DNA from: Phormidium ambiguum IAM M-71
GTDB lineage: Bacteria > Cyanobacteriota > Cyanobacteriia > Cyanobacteriales > Aerosakkonemataceae
DNA length: 64,000 bases
Reading direction: 5' to 3'
NCBI RefSeq assembly: GCF_001904725.1
Contig: NZ_MRCE01000011.1
Location: forward strand, 1-64,000
How positions within the stretch are numbered: position 1 is the first letter of the stretch; every line of letters begins with the position of its first letter. Position numbers and translations under genes: made by a program. Of the stretch, positions 48,727 through 58,164 are shown one piece after another. The notes beneath the pieces were generated by a model, which worked only from the letters and a program-made list of their open reading frames with translations, did no database searches and had not been told where the DNA came from.

Positions 48727-49623
48727 ATGTCGGCAACTCTCGTTTCCTCACAAGATTCTATTCCTGGTGCTTATTGGCAGTGGCGACAACAGCAAATCTA
48801 TTATGTTCGGGCGGGAAAATCTCATACTGAACGTCCACCTCTGCTGTTAATTCATGGTTTTGGTGCTTCCACAGACCATTGGCGGAAAAATATTATTGGG
48901 TTGAGTAAAGATTTTGAAGTTTGGGCGATCGATCTTTTAGGATTCGGACGTTCCGCTAAACCAAATTGGGATTACAGCGGCGATTTGTGGCGCGATCAAT
49001 TACATGATTTTATCACCGAAGTAATCGGAAAACCCGTAGTTTTAGCCGGAAATTCTCTCGGAGGCTACGCTTCATTATGTGTCGCCGCCCAACGTCCAAA
49101 CACTGCAAAAGGCGTAATTTTACTCAACAGCGCCGGACCTTTTACTGAAATTGAACCACAACCAGAACCAGATTTAATCAGAAAAATTTGGGGTGAATTA
49201 GTATTATCAATTCTCCGCCAATCTTGGGCAAACTTTCTCCTATTTCAATACATCCGGCAACCTTGGATAATTCGCCGAACTTTAGAAAAAGTTTACCTAG
49301 ACAAAAGCGCAGTTACAGATAGATTAGTAGAAGAAATTTACCGTCCTTCTTGTGATGCTGGTGCTACACAAGTTTTCGCATCAGTTTTTAGCACTCGTCA
49401 AGGCGAAAAAGTTGATATTCTACTCAAAGAATTAGCCTGTCCATTATTACTAATTTGGGGAGAAGCCGATCCTTGGATGAATGCTAAAGAACGAGGTCAA
49501 AAGTTCCGCCATTATTATCCTGATTTAACCGAATATTTTCTCCAAGCCGGACATTGCCCACATGATGAAGTACCAGATCAAGTCAACAGCATCATCAATG
49601 AATGGGTAACAAATAATTGTTAA
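48727..49623 (+). CDS. Alpha/beta hydrolase
   Basis: 298 aa. Oxyanion motif LLIHGFGASTDHWRKN, nucleophile elbow Ser in LAGNSLGGYASL, acid Asp in LIWGEADPWM and His in QAGHCPHDEVP. The layout fits esterase or haloalkane-dehalogenase-like enzymes; the substrate is unknown. In plants and cyanobacteria close relatives act on chlorophyll derivatives, which I offer only as a possibility. Followed by a short palindrome. Confidence 0.9.
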   Translation: MSATLVSSQDSIPGAYWQWRQQQIYYVRAGKSHTERPPLLLIHGFGASTDHWRKNIIGLSKDFEVWAIDLLGFGRSAKPNWDYSGDLWRDQLHDFITEVIGKPVVLAGNSLGGYASLCVAAQRPNTAKGVILLNSAGPFTEIEPQPEPDLIRKIWGELVLSILRQSWANFLLFQYIRQPWIIRRTLEKVYLDKSAVTDRLVEEIYRPSCDAGATQVFASVFSTRQGEKVDILLKELACPLLLIWGEADPWMNAKERGQKFRHYYPDLTEYFLQAGHCPHDEVPDQVNSIINEWVTNNC

Positions 49624-49630
49624 TTCTTTT

Positions 49631-49664
49631 GTTGTAAGCGTTTTAGTCCTAAAGCGCTTACAAC
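49631..49664. repeat. 34-nt imperfect palindrome related to the 47093 palindrome
   Basis: GTTGTAAGCGTTTTAGT / cctaaagcgcttacaac with one G-T wobble in the stem. It shares a TTTAG...CTAAAGCGC core with the 50-nt palindrome, and likewise lies between two convergent genes. Confidence 0.75.
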
Positions 49665-49668
49665 GAAG

Positions 49669-52383
49669 CTATAGTTTTTTGGGAAAATGCTCTGTAACAA
49701 AAGCTTCAGCAGACTCTCGACTATCAATTTTTCCATCCAAAGTTGCTATTAATAAAGCATCTAAAATTTCTTTAAATTGCTTTCCAGGTTTGTAACCTAA
49801 AACTTTTAAATCATTGCCATTTAAAGGTGCTTTGATTTGACTCCATGCTATGAGATAACACCAAATTTTTTGCCGAATTGTGCGGCAACTTCGTGTAGCA
49901 ATTAAAATCAAAGTTGGTAAATTATATTGTCGCATTAATTGAACCACTTCACTTTTTAACTGCAATTTAGGTAAAATTTCTGCAATGTTAGTTTCCGCTT
50001 TGTTTAAATTAGTTAATCGCTCAATACTATCTACTGGTAATTGTAAATTATTGGCGACTTTACTACGAAATTCTGGAGCTAAGTAAGCGATTAAAACTTC
50101 GAGGCGCATTTGCCAATGTTCTAAAGTTTTTTGAGAATCAAATTTTTGTAAACAGCGATCGAATAATCGCACTTGCCACCACAGTTTCTCATCTAATTCT
50201 AATGTAGGATGGATGCAGCGCAAAGCTTCTAAATTTGCTAAAAGTTGTAATGCTGGTTTCCAGTAAGGAGCTTGTAAAATGTATTTTAATTCGGATTTTA
50301 GCCGAGTTTCTAATGCTGGCGTTCTACCATTTTTACCTTGAATTTGTTCGTAAATTCCGCTAGCAATGGCATATCTAATATAACTTTCGGTTTGTGGCTC
50401 AATTTCAAAACCTAAGCGGACAGCAAATCGAACTGCGCGATAAATTCTGGTTGGATCTTCAATAAAACTGTTAGCGTGTAAAACCCGAATTTGTCGAGAT
50501 TGTAAATCCAATAAACCGCCAAAGAAATCTAACAATTCACCAGCACGGGGATTTGTTAATCTCATTGCTAAAGCATTTATGGTAAAATCTCTGCGATAAA
50601 GGTCTTGACGAATTGAGCTAGCTTCGACTTCTGGATTAGCTGCTGGATAAGGATAAAATTCAGTTCTTGCTGTAGCAATATCAATCCAAAGAGAGCCTAA
50701 ATCTGGGTCTTTATGCCACAACAAAGCAGCAGTTTGGAATTGTCCGTGAACTTCTAAACGTACATCTGGATAGATTTTTTGCAAGGCTTTAGCTAACTCT
50801 ACACCTGCACCAACATCAGCAGATTTATGAAATCCGTCTACTACTAAATCAATGTCTTCTATAAATACTTGTTTTTGTTGGTCTGCTAAGAGTAAATCAC
50901 GGACTGCGCCACCAACTAAATAAAGATGCCAACCACTTTTTTCCGCTTTTTGAGCAGTTTTTTCTAATAATTTCCATAGAGGGGGAGAAAGTCGATCGCG
51001 CAATTGAGAAATCGGCAAAGGACAATAAGTATTCCTCCCACCTATTTCTCGATCTTTTTCTCCTCGACGATTTTCCTGATGTAACTGTCGTAAAACATCA
51101 GTCCGAGTCACAATTCCAACTAATTGTCCATTCTGTAAAACTGGCAATCTACCAATATCATAAGTTACCATTAACAACTCAATTTCTGGCAAAGCAGTAT
51201 CAGGAGAAATTGTCTTTAAATTCGTAGTCATATAACCTTTAACTGGTGCATGACTGAACCCATGATGTAAGGCAATATCAATATCTCTCCGAGCAATAAT
51301 TCCTACTAATTTATCGTTCGCATCTACTACGGATAATCCCGAATGACCATATCTTAATAAAATTCGTTGGGCTTGTTTAATTGTTGTTTCTGGGCGAATA
51401 GTTCGTACAGGAGAAGACATTAATTCTCTCGCTGTTGGAGGATGGGGAATTTGTCCTTGTAAACTTTCAATTAGCTGTTGTAAAATCAGTTCTGAGGATG
51501 CAGTTTTCATGATTAAAGATGCTGCTTGGGAATGTCCGCCACCACCTAAATCTTGAAATAATTGATTTAAATCTGTGCCATCAATGCGCGATCGCCCAAT
51601 TACTGTTAAACTTTCAGCAGCATTATCACTTTTATATCTAGCTGCTAATAACAAAACATCACTTTCAGTTAAATCGATTAACCTGGAAGCTAAACTAGAC
51701 AAACCCGGAACAAAACCCGGAGTATCAATTAAACTCCAAGCTAAGGTATAACCCCATCGATCGATCGTTTGCAAATTATCTAAAGCAACAGTAAGTAATC
51801 GTTGCAATTGACGAGATAACCCAGGATCGATATATTCAGCAATTACTGGTAAAGATGCGCCTTGAGCCATCAACCAAGCTAAAGCCGCTGCATCTCTAGG
51901 TGTAGAATGGTCAAAAGTTAAAGAACCTGTATCTACATGAATACCTAGTGCCATCACCGTTGCTTCCGCAGATGTTAAAAAATTTTCTCCGGCAACTTTT
52001 TGCAACTGTTCTACTATCAAAGTAGTAGTCGCTCCCACAGGTTCAATAGTGACTTGCGTTGCGGGAATATCAGAAATTTGATTTAAGTGATGGTCGTATA
52101 AAGTAATTTCAGTTAAATCGGGTAAATCTAACCATTCAGCTGCTTTACCCAAACGATCGCGTTGTTGCGTATCTACTACTGTAAGCGATCGAATTCGTTT
52201 CGGATTTACCGATCGTCTTTCAATCAAAGCATACTCATCTCGATGCAACGCCAAAAAATCCCGCACCGCCGGATGAGCACCACCAGTCAACACAATCCTC
52301 GCCCCCGAAAGCAACCGCGTTAACCCCACAGCTGCTCCCAAAGCATCAAAATCAGCAGTTGTATGGCACAAAATTAAATCCAT
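49669..52383 (-). CDS. DHH-CBS-nucleotidyltransferase fusion (CCA/poly(A) polymerase-like)
   Basis: 904 aa, three parts. (1) DHH/DHHA1 phosphoesterase region (about 1-300), with [18 protein letters not shown], the DHH motif in LYDHHLNQI and [10 protein letters not shown]. (2) Two CBS domains (about 310-430). (3) A class II nucleotidyltransferase head (about 470-620: [30 protein letters not shown]) and its RNA-binding tail. It probably adds A or CCA to tRNA 3' ends, with CBS domains sensing adenine nucleotides and the DHH part acting on small nucleotides or RNA ends. Such fusions are known in cyanobacteria. Starts at ATG 52383, only 20 nt from a long repeat. Confidence 0.92.
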   Translation of the reverse strand: MDLILCHTTADFDALGAAVGLTRLLSGARIVLTGGAHPAVRDFLALHRDEYALIERRSVNPKRIRSLTVVDTQQRDRLGKAAEWLDLPDLTEITLYDHHLNQISDIPATQVTIEPVGATTTLIVEQLQKVAGENFLTSAEATVMALGIHVDTGSLTFDHSTPRDAAALAWLMAQGASLPVIAEYIDPGLSRQLQRLLTVALDNLQTIDRWGYTLAWSLIDTPGFVPGLSSLASRLIDLTESDVLLLAARYKSDNAAESLTVIGRSRIDGTDLNQLFQDLGGGGHSQAASLIMKTASSELILQQLIESLQGQIPHPPTARELMSSPVRTIRPETTIKQAQRILLRYGHSGLSVVDANDKLVGIIARRDIDIALHHGFSHAPVKGYMTTNLKTISPDTALPEIELLMVTYDIGRLPVLQNGQLVGIVTRTDVLRQLHQENRRGEKDREIGGRNTYCPLPISQLRDRLSPPLWKLLEKTAQKAEKSGWHLYLVGGAVRDLLLADQQKQVFIEDIDLVVDGFHKSADVGAGVELAKALQKIYPDVRLEVHGQFQTAALLWHKDPDLGSLWIDIATARTEFYPYPAANPEVEASSIRQDLYRRDFTINALAMRLTNPRAGELLDFFGGLLDLQSRQIRVLHANSFIEDPTRIYRAVRFAVRLGFEIEPQTESYIRYAIASGIYEQIQGKNGRTPALETRLKSELKYILQAPYWKPALQLLANLEALRCIHPTLELDEKLWWQVRLFDRCLQKFDSQKTLEHWQMRLEVLIAYLAPEFRSKVANNLQLPVDSIERLTNLNKAETNIAEILPKLQLKSEVVQLMRQYNLPTLILIATRSCRTIRQKIWCYLIAWSQIKAPLNGNDLKVLGYKPGKQFKEILDALLIATLDGKIDSRESAEAFVTEHFPKKL

Positions 52384-52403
52384 AGCTTTTTGGGGATAGG
52401 TGA

Positions 52404-52612
52404 CTGGGAAAAGCAGAAGGGAAGAAAGGCAGAAGGCAGAAGGCAGAAGGCAGAAGGCAGAAGGGAAGAAAGGCAGAAGGCAGAAGGCAGAAGGCAGAAG
52501 GGAAGAAGGGAAGAAAGGCAGAAGGGAAGAAAGGCAGAAGGCAGAAGGTAAAATTCCCTTTTCCCCTTTTCCCCTTTTCCCCCTTTTCCCCCCTGCTCCC
52601 CTGCCCCCCCAG
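52404..52612. repeat. Long composite GGCAGAAGG / TTTCCCC repeat
   Basis: About 150 nt of GAAGGCAGAAGG and GGGAAGAAAGGCAGAAGG units, then gtaaaattccc and a CCCCTTTTCCCC/CCCCTGC arm. It is the largest copy of the family in the window, and lies just upstream of the nucleotidyltransferase start. Homopurine on one strand and homopyrimidine on the other for most of its length. Confidence 0.9.
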
Positions 52613-52678
52613 AACTCTGCCTTTCTTGCGTAAAAATGACCGCTTCATGGTAGTTTAGCAAGATAGGAATTTAAAATC

Positions 52679-52696
52679 TCACCCCTTTGCGGGTGA
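52679..52696 (+). promoter_or_regulatory. Short hairpin in the psbZ leader
   Basis: TCACCC (52679-52684) pairs with GGGTGA (52691-52696), 43 nt before the psbZ start. It may affect mRNA stability; the evidence is only the pairing. The start itself has a GGGAG ribosome-binding site. Confidence 0.4.
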
Positions 52697-52739
52697 ATTA
52701 AAGTTAATCAGCTGTCTGCTGTATTGGGAGAAGCAAAAA

Positions 52740-52928
52740 ATGACAATCCTGTTTCAACTTGCGCTGTTTGCTCTGGTAGCACTATCTTTCGTATTAGTAG
52801 TTTGGGTACCAGTTGCATACGCCTCACCCCAAAACTGGGATCAATCCAAGAAATTACTGTATTTGGGTTCAGGGATTTGGGTGGGTTTAGTACTAGTGGT
52901 AGCTGTGTTAAGTTCCTTCGTAGTTTAA
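52740..52928 (+). CDS. psbZ: Photosystem II protein Z
   Basis: PSII subunit Z (Ycf9), needed for PSII supercomplex stability. 62 aa with two membrane helices (about 4-24 and 40-60) joined by a polar turn ([17 protein letters not shown]). Sequence and length are diagnostic. It precedes ribH, the arrangement known from other cyanobacteria. Confidence 0.96.
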   Translation: MTILFQLALFALVALSFVLVVWVPVAYASPQNWDQSKKLLYLGSGIWVGLVLVVAVLSSFVV

Positions 52929-52937
52929 GCTGGGTCA

Positions 52938-53029
52938 ATTTTCATAAGTCATTAGTCAAAAATTCATTGCTTAGTAGGTCATAAGTCGTTGGCTTTGAGA
53001 CAATGGACAAAGAACAATTGACAGATGAC
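52938..53029. repeat. CATAAGTCATTAGTC / CAATGGACAAAG spacer repeat
   Basis: Degenerate GTCATT-family heptamers, partly inverted, in the psbZ-ribH spacer. Confidence 0.5.
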
Positions 53030-53042
53030 GCAAAAAATTGAC

Positions 53043-53633
53043 ATGGCAGTTTTTGAGGGAACGTTTACTCAGACAGAAACTCTAAAGTTTGGGATTGTTA
53101 TTGGTCGTTTCAATGACTTAGTAACAAGCAAGGTTTTAGAGGGATGTCAAGATTGTCTGAAACGCCACGGCATTGATACCGATCTTCATGGCACTCAGGT
53201 AGATTACGTTTGGGTACCAGGTTGTTTCGAGGTGTCCTTGGTAGCTCGCCAAATGGCACTTAGCGGACGCTATGATGCTGTGATTTGCTTGGGTGCTGTG
53301 ATTCGAGGTCAAACGCCTCACTTTGATTATGTCGCTGCTGAGGTGGCGAAAGGGATTGCTGCTGCTGGATTTCAAACCGGAGTCCCGGTAATTTTTGGCA
53401 TTATTACAGCAGACAATATGCAGCAAGCCTTAGAACGGGCAGGAATTAAAAGTAATCATGGCTGGAATTATGCTATGAGTGCTTTAGAAATGGCTAGTTT
53501 GATGCGTCAAATTAAGGGTAGTGGAGGTATGGAACCCTACGGCAGTAAAGTTGTTGGGCCTGCCGCTACCCAACCCTTGCCCGTACCGTTGAAAAATGCG
53601 ATCGCTCCTGAATCCTCCGCTACTCCAGAGTAA
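53043..53633 (+). CDS. ribH: 6,7-dimethyl-8-ribityllumazine synthase
   Basis: Penultimate riboflavin enzyme. From ATG 53043 ([13 protein letters not shown]) it is 196 aa, matching cyanobacterial starts; an in-frame ATG at 53025 would add six residues. Motifs: [48 protein letters not shown] and [17 protein letters not shown]. It has a longer C-terminal tail than bacterial RibH. No riboswitch-like structure is seen in front. Confidence 0.95.
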   Translation: MAVFEGTFTQTETLKFGIVIGRFNDLVTSKVLEGCQDCLKRHGIDTDLHGTQVDYVWVPGCFEVSLVARQMALSGRYDAVICLGAVIRGQTPHFDYVAAEVAKGIAAAGFQTGVPVIFGIITADNMQQALERAGIKSNHGWNYAMSALEMASLMRQIKGSGGMEPYGSKVVGPAATQPLPVPLKNAIAPESSATPE

Positions 53634-53733
53634 TTGAGTCCCTGAAATTGCTCAAATCATTGGTTTAGCAGCCTTCCAAACTTCTGCTTTCCGTCTTCTA
53701 CTAAAATCAGCCAAAAATTTTCTCAATTTTTAG

Positions 53734-53739
53734 TTGACA
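53734..53739 (+). promoter_or_regulatory. Candidate -35 box upstream of tRNA-Gly
   Basis: Perfect TTGACA at 53734-53739, 41 nt before the tRNA. A clear -10 is not seen at the normal spacing; the weak CACACTAGT around 53757-53765 is the nearest candidate. Confidence 0.4.
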
Positions 53740-53780
53740 AACTCAGATTTTTCTGACACACTAGTAAAAGTGAAGCAGTT

Positions 53781-53852
53781 GCGGGCATAGCTCAGCGGTA
53801 GAGCGTCACCTTGCCAAGGTGAATGTCGCGCGTTCGAATCGCGTTGCCCGCT
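53781..53852 (+). tRNA. tRNA-Gly (GCC)
   Basis: Seven-bp acceptor stem GCGGGCA/TGCCCGC, D stem GCTC/GAGC, anticodon stem TCACC/GGTGA with loop TTGCCAA (anticodon GCC at 53813-53815), T stem GCGCG/CGCGT with TTCGAAT loop. CCA is not encoded, as usual in cyanobacteria. Confidence 0.97.
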
Positions 53853-54171
53853 TAGAAATTAATTTAACAAAGCCAAGTTTTAGCACTAGGGAACCTGGAT
53901 AGTGGGGACTAAATGCTATGACTATATAGTTAATTATAAGAGTTGGGGGAAAGGCAAAGGGGAATGTTTACCTTCTGCCTTTCCCAATCCTTAATTCCTA
54001 CTCATGGGAAAATCTGGTTGAGAGTGCTAGAATTCAAGACAGTATTTAGGTAAAAAACTTATTGCATCAAGAGCAATGAAAAATGGTGAGAATACCATAT
54101 AATTGATTGTTCATGACTAAAATACTTATAAGTAAACTATTGGATAAATTCGGTTTAATATAAGACCGCTT
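53853..54171. other. tRNA-Gly to zinc-ribbon gene spacer
   Basis: 319 nt. Contains a short copy of the composite repeat (53946-53991: gggggaaaggcaaagggg, linker aatgttta, ccttctgcctttccc). No ORF or other RNA recognised. Confidence 0.5.
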
Positions 54172-54582
54172 GTGCCATCTCCAAAAGCCCAGAAGATAGA
54201 TTTAAATAGTGATTATCCCTGTCCCTGTGGACGAAGAGGGCGCTTGATGCCTATCGTCTTGACAGAAGCCTTCGGCTGCAATAAATGTCAGCAAATATTT
54301 GTAGTGGAGGATAATGGTCATGCGATCGAGCAACTCTCGACGACCTATCCGTACAAAAGAGCTTGGCATTGGACAGGTAGTAGGTGGAGTAAAGCCTATC
54401 CCAAGATCAGAGACAGTTACCTACCTATAGCACTGTTAATAATAGTTGTAGTGTTAGTGGTAGGGCTGTTTTTGGCTCCTAAATTACCAAAAGAACCTCA
54501 CGTCATCATTGGATTTATCATGGGAGCAGTGGTAGCGTTGATGTTGATAGTCCTGATGTACTGGCTAGCTTACAGACGTTAG
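54172..54582 (+). CDS. Zinc-ribbon membrane protein, unrecognised
   Basis: 136 aa, start GTG at 54172. N-terminal CPCG ... CNKC pattern (YPCPCGRRGRLMPI, FGCNKCQQIFVV) would bind zinc. Two membrane helices follow (about 85-104, 113-133). A similar cytosolic zinc ribbon plus two-helix membrane layout occurs in many cyanobacterial proteins without known role. proA starts 4 nt after its stop, so the two are co-transcribed. Confidence 0.8.
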   Translation: MPSPKAQKIDLNSDYPCPCGRRGRLMPIVLTEAFGCNKCQQIFVVEDNGHAIEQLSTTYPYKRAWHWTGSRWSKAYPKIRDSYLPIALLIIVVVLVVGLFLAPKLPKEPHVIIGFIMGAVVALMLIVLMYWLAYRR

Positions 54583-54586
54583 CTTT

Positions 54587-55858
54587 ATGACCACCGAAAC
54601 GTTTGATGGTTCAGTGAATGCAAATTTGATGGCGACAGTTCAGCGTGCCTATCACGCTTCTTTTGAACTGGGTAGCATCAAAGGTGTCGATCGATCGCGT
54701 GCCGTGCAAGCAATGGCACAAGCACTAAAAAGTTACTCTGACGATATTTTAGAAGCTAATACCCTAGACTTGGAAGCAAGTCGGGAAATGGCAGTACCAG
54801 AATTAATTTTAGACTGGTTAAAACTGACACCAGAAAGATTGCAAACTACAGTGCAAATGCTGCAAAGGTTAGGGGAATTACCCGATCCAATGCGGCGAGT
54901 TATGACAGCAGGGTATCAACTAGAACATTCCCAAACCTACTGTCAGCTGATGCCCTTGGGGGTAATAGCATTAGTTTATGAGGCATTCCCTGAACTAGGA
55001 GCGATCGCAGCTGGGTTATGTATGAAAACGGGAAATACCTTAATTTTGCGGGGGGGAAGTGAGGCGAGTCATTCCAACAGCGTAATCACCCAAGCGTTGC
55101 AGTCAGCATTGCAGGGAGTGGGGATACCAGAAGGAAGCTTAGAACTTTTACCAACCGATCAAGGTGGTTCCTTGCGAGATTTAATTACTTTAGACCGCTA
55201 CATTAACTTAATCATCCCCTACGGTCGTCCGAGTTTAGTACAGCAAGTAGTCCGCCAATCAACTGCACCAGTTTTAAAATCGGGAATGGGTAACTGTTAC
55301 CTATTTTGGTCGCCTTCGGGTAGTTTAGAAGTAGCTCGTTGGATGATTATGGACAGTCATCAAAGCGAACCCGATCCAGTAAATGCGATCGAAAAAGTAT
55401 TAATTCATCCCAATCAAAAACCCTCTTCCTTAGTTACCCTGTTTAACAGTTTGAAGGAAAAGGGCTTTACCCTAAAAGGCGACGCTAACTTAGTAGCAGA
55501 ATTTCCTGAGTTGAGAAGCACCAATGACTCGGAATGGAGTGAATCCTACCTAACTAACACAGTAGCTTTTAAGCTAGTGGATAGTTTGGAAGCGGCGATC
55601 GGTTGGATCAACCAATACAGCAGCGGTCATGCAGACTGCATAGTTACCGAATCCTACCAAGAAAGCCGCCAATTTGCCTTGGGAGTCAACAGTGCCTCAA
55701 CCTACATTAACGCTAGTCCAAGATTTTCCCGCAATCCGGGAAGGGGAGACGCTATCTTTCTCGGAATGTCTAACCAAAAAGGACAGCGTCGTGGCTTAAT
55801 CAGTATGGAAGCCCTGACAACGATAAAGCACATCGTACAGGGGAATGGCAGATTTTAG
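54587..55858 (+). CDS. proA: Gamma-glutamyl phosphate reductase
   Basis: Second step of proline synthesis: NADPH reduction of gamma-glutamyl phosphate. 423 aa, aldehyde-dehydrogenase superfamily, with MPLGVIALVYEAFPELGAIAAG, LRGGSEASHSNSVI, IPYGRPSLVQQVV and GMGNCYLFW (catalytic Cys). Immediately downstream of a zinc-ribbon membrane protein gene, an association I cannot explain. Confidence 0.95.
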   Translation: MTTETFDGSVNANLMATVQRAYHASFELGSIKGVDRSRAVQAMAQALKSYSDDILEANTLDLEASREMAVPELILDWLKLTPERLQTTVQMLQRLGELPDPMRRVMTAGYQLEHSQTYCQLMPLGVIALVYEAFPELGAIAAGLCMKTGNTLILRGGSEASHSNSVITQALQSALQGVGIPEGSLELLPTDQGGSLRDLITLDRYINLIIPYGRPSLVQQVVRQSTAPVLKSGMGNCYLFWSPSGSLEVARWMIMDSHQSEPDPVNAIEKVLIHPNQKPSSLVTLFNSLKEKGFTLKGDANLVAEFPELRSTNDSEWSESYLTNTVAFKLVDSLEAAIGWINQYSSGHADCIVTESYQESRQFALGVNSASTYINASPRFSRNPGRGDAIFLGMSNQKGQRRGLISMEALTTIKHIVQGNGRF

Positions 55859-55908
55859 GGGTATTGAGTAATTGGTAATAGGAAAAAATTTCCTGCTTCT
55901 TTACTCAT

Positions 55909-56730
55909 TTACTCTGCCTTTTCTTGTACCAGTTTAATATTCCATGCCAAACCAAGGGCTTGAAGAAACTGGATAGTCATCCATGTCATATCAATTTCCC
56001 ACCACTTTAAACCATGACGGGCAGAATATTGAAAAGCGTGGTGGTTGTTATGCCAACCTTCGCCATAGACTAGTAAAGCAACCCACCAACAGTTAGTTGA
56101 AAGATCGCCAGATTCATAAGTACGATAGCCAAACTTATGGGTAGCACTGTTAACCAACCAAGTGCAGTGGTAGACAGCCACCAGGCGGACAAAGATTCCC
56201 CAGAGAACGAAAGGCCAACCGCCAAGTAAATAAAGTACGATACCCAAACCAACTTGGATCGGAATAAAATACTTTTGCAAAAATTGATAAACTGGATCTT
56301 CCGCAATATCTTTGGTGAACCGAGGAACTTCTTCTCGTGCAGGGATTTGGTACATCATCCAATTCAGATGACTCCACAAAAAACCTCTATTGGAGTCATG
56401 CGGATCGCCTTCGTGATCCGAGTGTAAATGATGGATGCGGTGCATACCAACCCAATCTATTGGTCCGCCTTGGCAGGCTAAACAACCGCAGAAAACCAAG
56501 AAGTATTCTAACCACTTGGGACTCTGAAAACTACGGTGGGTAACTAGGCGATGGAATCCTAATGTAATTCCTAGACCGCCTGTTACCCAATGGAGAAACA
56601 CGGCTACACCTACTGCTGCCCAGCTAAAGTTGCCAGGGAAGAAGGCAAAGATGGCAACAATGTGGATCGCGGACATGAATAGGATCACAGGCCAATCTAG
56701 GCGAAGTTTGGTCGAGGTGGCAAGCGTCAT
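55909..56730 (-). CDS. desC: Acyl-lipid/acyl-CoA delta-9 desaturase type
   Basis: Introduces the first double bond into membrane-lipid acyl chains. 273 aa; the three His boxes are LGFHRLVTHRS (HxxxxH), HRIHHLHSDHEGDPH (HxxHH) and WHNNHHAFQ (HxxHH). At least four membrane helices are visible. Short form typical of cyanobacterial DesC. Convergent with proA. Confidence 0.93.
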   Translation of the reverse strand: MTLATSTKLRLDWPVILFMSAIHIVAIFAFFPGNFSWAAVGVAVFLHWVTGGLGITLGFHRLVTHRSFQSPKWLEYFLVFCGCLACQGGPIDWVGMHRIHHLHSDHEGDPHDSNRGFLWSHLNWMMYQIPAREEVPRFTKDIAEDPVYQFLQKYFIPIQVGLGIVLYLLGGWPFVLWGIFVRLVAVYHCTWLVNSATHKFGYRTYESGDLSTNCWWVALLVYGEGWHNNHHAFQYSARHGLKWWEIDMTWMTIQFLQALGLAWNIKLVQEKAE

Positions 56731-56810
56731 GCAGTAACCTTAAAACGAACTGTCTAGCCCAATCTGCGCGATCTTAAAATCCACATACTTATATTGTGAA
56801 TGAGGAATTA

Positions 56811-58040
56811 ATGAACAGCTTATTAAAGCTGCTTGAAGCAGAACAGGCACTATTTCCGATTTTTTCTGGAATTGACGCTCAGGTCAAGCAAAATCTCAAA
56901 AGAGTATTATCAGCTTTTCGTCGTCATCGGGTTGGAGCCCATCATTTTGCAGGGGTTTCCGGCTATGGGCATGATGATTTAGGACGGGAAACTTTAGATA
57001 AGGTGTTTGCTGATGTGATGGGCGCGGAAGCTGCTGCGGTCAGGGTGCAGTTTGTTTCCGGTACTCATGCGATCGCTTGCGCCTTATTCGGTGTCCTCCG
57101 TCCCGGTGACGAAATGCTAGCTGTCGTCGGTTCTCCCTACGACACACTCGAAGAAGTGATTGGCTTGCGCGGTGAGGGTCAAGGATCTCTTATTGAATTT
57201 GGCATTAAATACCGGGAATTACCTCTGACAAAGGAAGGAAAAGTTGATTGGCAAGCCCTCTCTCAGGCGATAGGTGAAAAAACTCGTTTGGTGTTGATCC
57301 AGCGTTCTTGCGGCTATTCTTGGCGTTCTAGCCTCTCTATTGAGGAAATAGAAAAGATTATCTTCTTGGTGAAGCAGCAAAACCCCAACACAGTTTGCTT
57401 TGTCGATAACTGCTATGGCGAGTTTATCGAAACCCAAGAACCACCCCACGTTGGTGCTGACTTAATAGCAGGGTCATTGATTAAAAATCCGGGGGGTACA
57501 GTGGTCACGGCGGGGGGTTACGTTGCTGGGAAAGCTGATTTGGTGGAAGCGGCGGCTTGTCGCTTGACAGCCCCTGGAATTGGCAGTGCTGGTGGTGCGA
57601 GTTTCGATCAACTTCGGTTGCTGTTTCAAGGTTTGTTTTTAGCACCCCAAATGGTTGGGGAGGCGATGAAGGGAACTTATTTAACTGGTTATGTGTTCGA
57701 TAAGTTGGGTTATCCGGTAAATCCTCCGGCTTTAGCGCCTAGACGGGATGTGATTCAAGCGATTAAATTGGGTTCGGCAGAAAAGTTAGTTGCTTTTTGT
57801 AAGGTGATTCAGCAATATTCGCCGATCGATTCTTATGTGGAACCTGTACCTTGGGAAATGCCTGGTTATGAAAGTCAGGTGGTGATGGCTGGTGGTACGT
57901 TTATCGAAGGTAGTACTTTGGAATTTTCGGCAGATGGGCCATTAAGAGAACCCTACATTGTTTATTGCCAGGGTGGGACGCATTGGACTCACATTGCGAT
58001 CGCACTTGAGGCGGCGATTGATGCGATCGGTCCAGCCTGA
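56811..58040 (+). CDS. COG4100-type PLP enzyme (methionine gamma-lyase family/aluminum-resistance-like)
   Basis: 409 aa from ATG 56811, which has a GAGG site 8 nt upstream; a GTG at 56796 adds five residues. Fold-type I PLP enzyme: SGTHAIACALFGVLRPGDEML near the front and PLP-lysine region GADLIAGSLIKNPGGTVV. Members are annotated as methionine gamma-lyase-like or aluminum resistance proteins; the true reaction is uncertain. Followed by a G-rich repeat. Confidence 0.85.
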   Translation: MNSLLKLLEAEQALFPIFSGIDAQVKQNLKRVLSAFRRHRVGAHHFAGVSGYGHDDLGRETLDKVFADVMGAEAAAVRVQFVSGTHAIACALFGVLRPGDEMLAVVGSPYDTLEEVIGLRGEGQGSLIEFGIKYRELPLTKEGKVDWQALSQAIGEKTRLVLIQRSCGYSWRSSLSIEEIEKIIFLVKQQNPNTVCFVDNCYGEFIETQEPPHVGADLIAGSLIKNPGGTVVTAGGYVAGKADLVEAAACRLTAPGIGSAGGASFDQLRLLFQGLFLAPQMVGEAMKGTYLTGYVFDKLGYPVNPPALAPRRDVIQAIKLGSAEKLVAFCKVIQQYSPIDSYVEPVPWEMPGYESQVVMAGGTFIEGSTLEFSADGPLREPYIVYCQGGTHWTHIAIALEAAIDAIGPA

Positions 58041-58043
58041 GTA

Positions 58044-58079
58044 TAGCAGGGGAGCAGGGGGGCAGAGGGGCAGGGGAGA
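58044..58079. repeat. GGGGAGCAG repeat after the COG4100 gene
   Basis: cagcaggggagcaggggggcagaggggcaggggag directly after the stop: the purine arm of the composite family without its pyrimidine arm. Confidence 0.75.
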
Positions 58080-58108
58080 ATTTTAAATTAAATTTAGACG
58101 GGGAAATT

Positions 58109-58163
58109 GGATTTAAAATCTAAAAATTAAAATCCAAAATCTAAAATCTAAAATCTAAAATCT
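58109..58163. repeat. AAAATCTAAAATC tandem repeat
   Basis: About five copies of an AAAATCTAAAATC-type unit directly before the amidotransferase start. Confidence 0.75.
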
Positions 58164-58164
58164 C

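Noticed and set aside
52400-52633. ORFs of 77 to 98 codons on both strands over the long repeat
   Set aside because: Pure translation of low-complexity repeat ([11 protein letters not shown] type); not genes.
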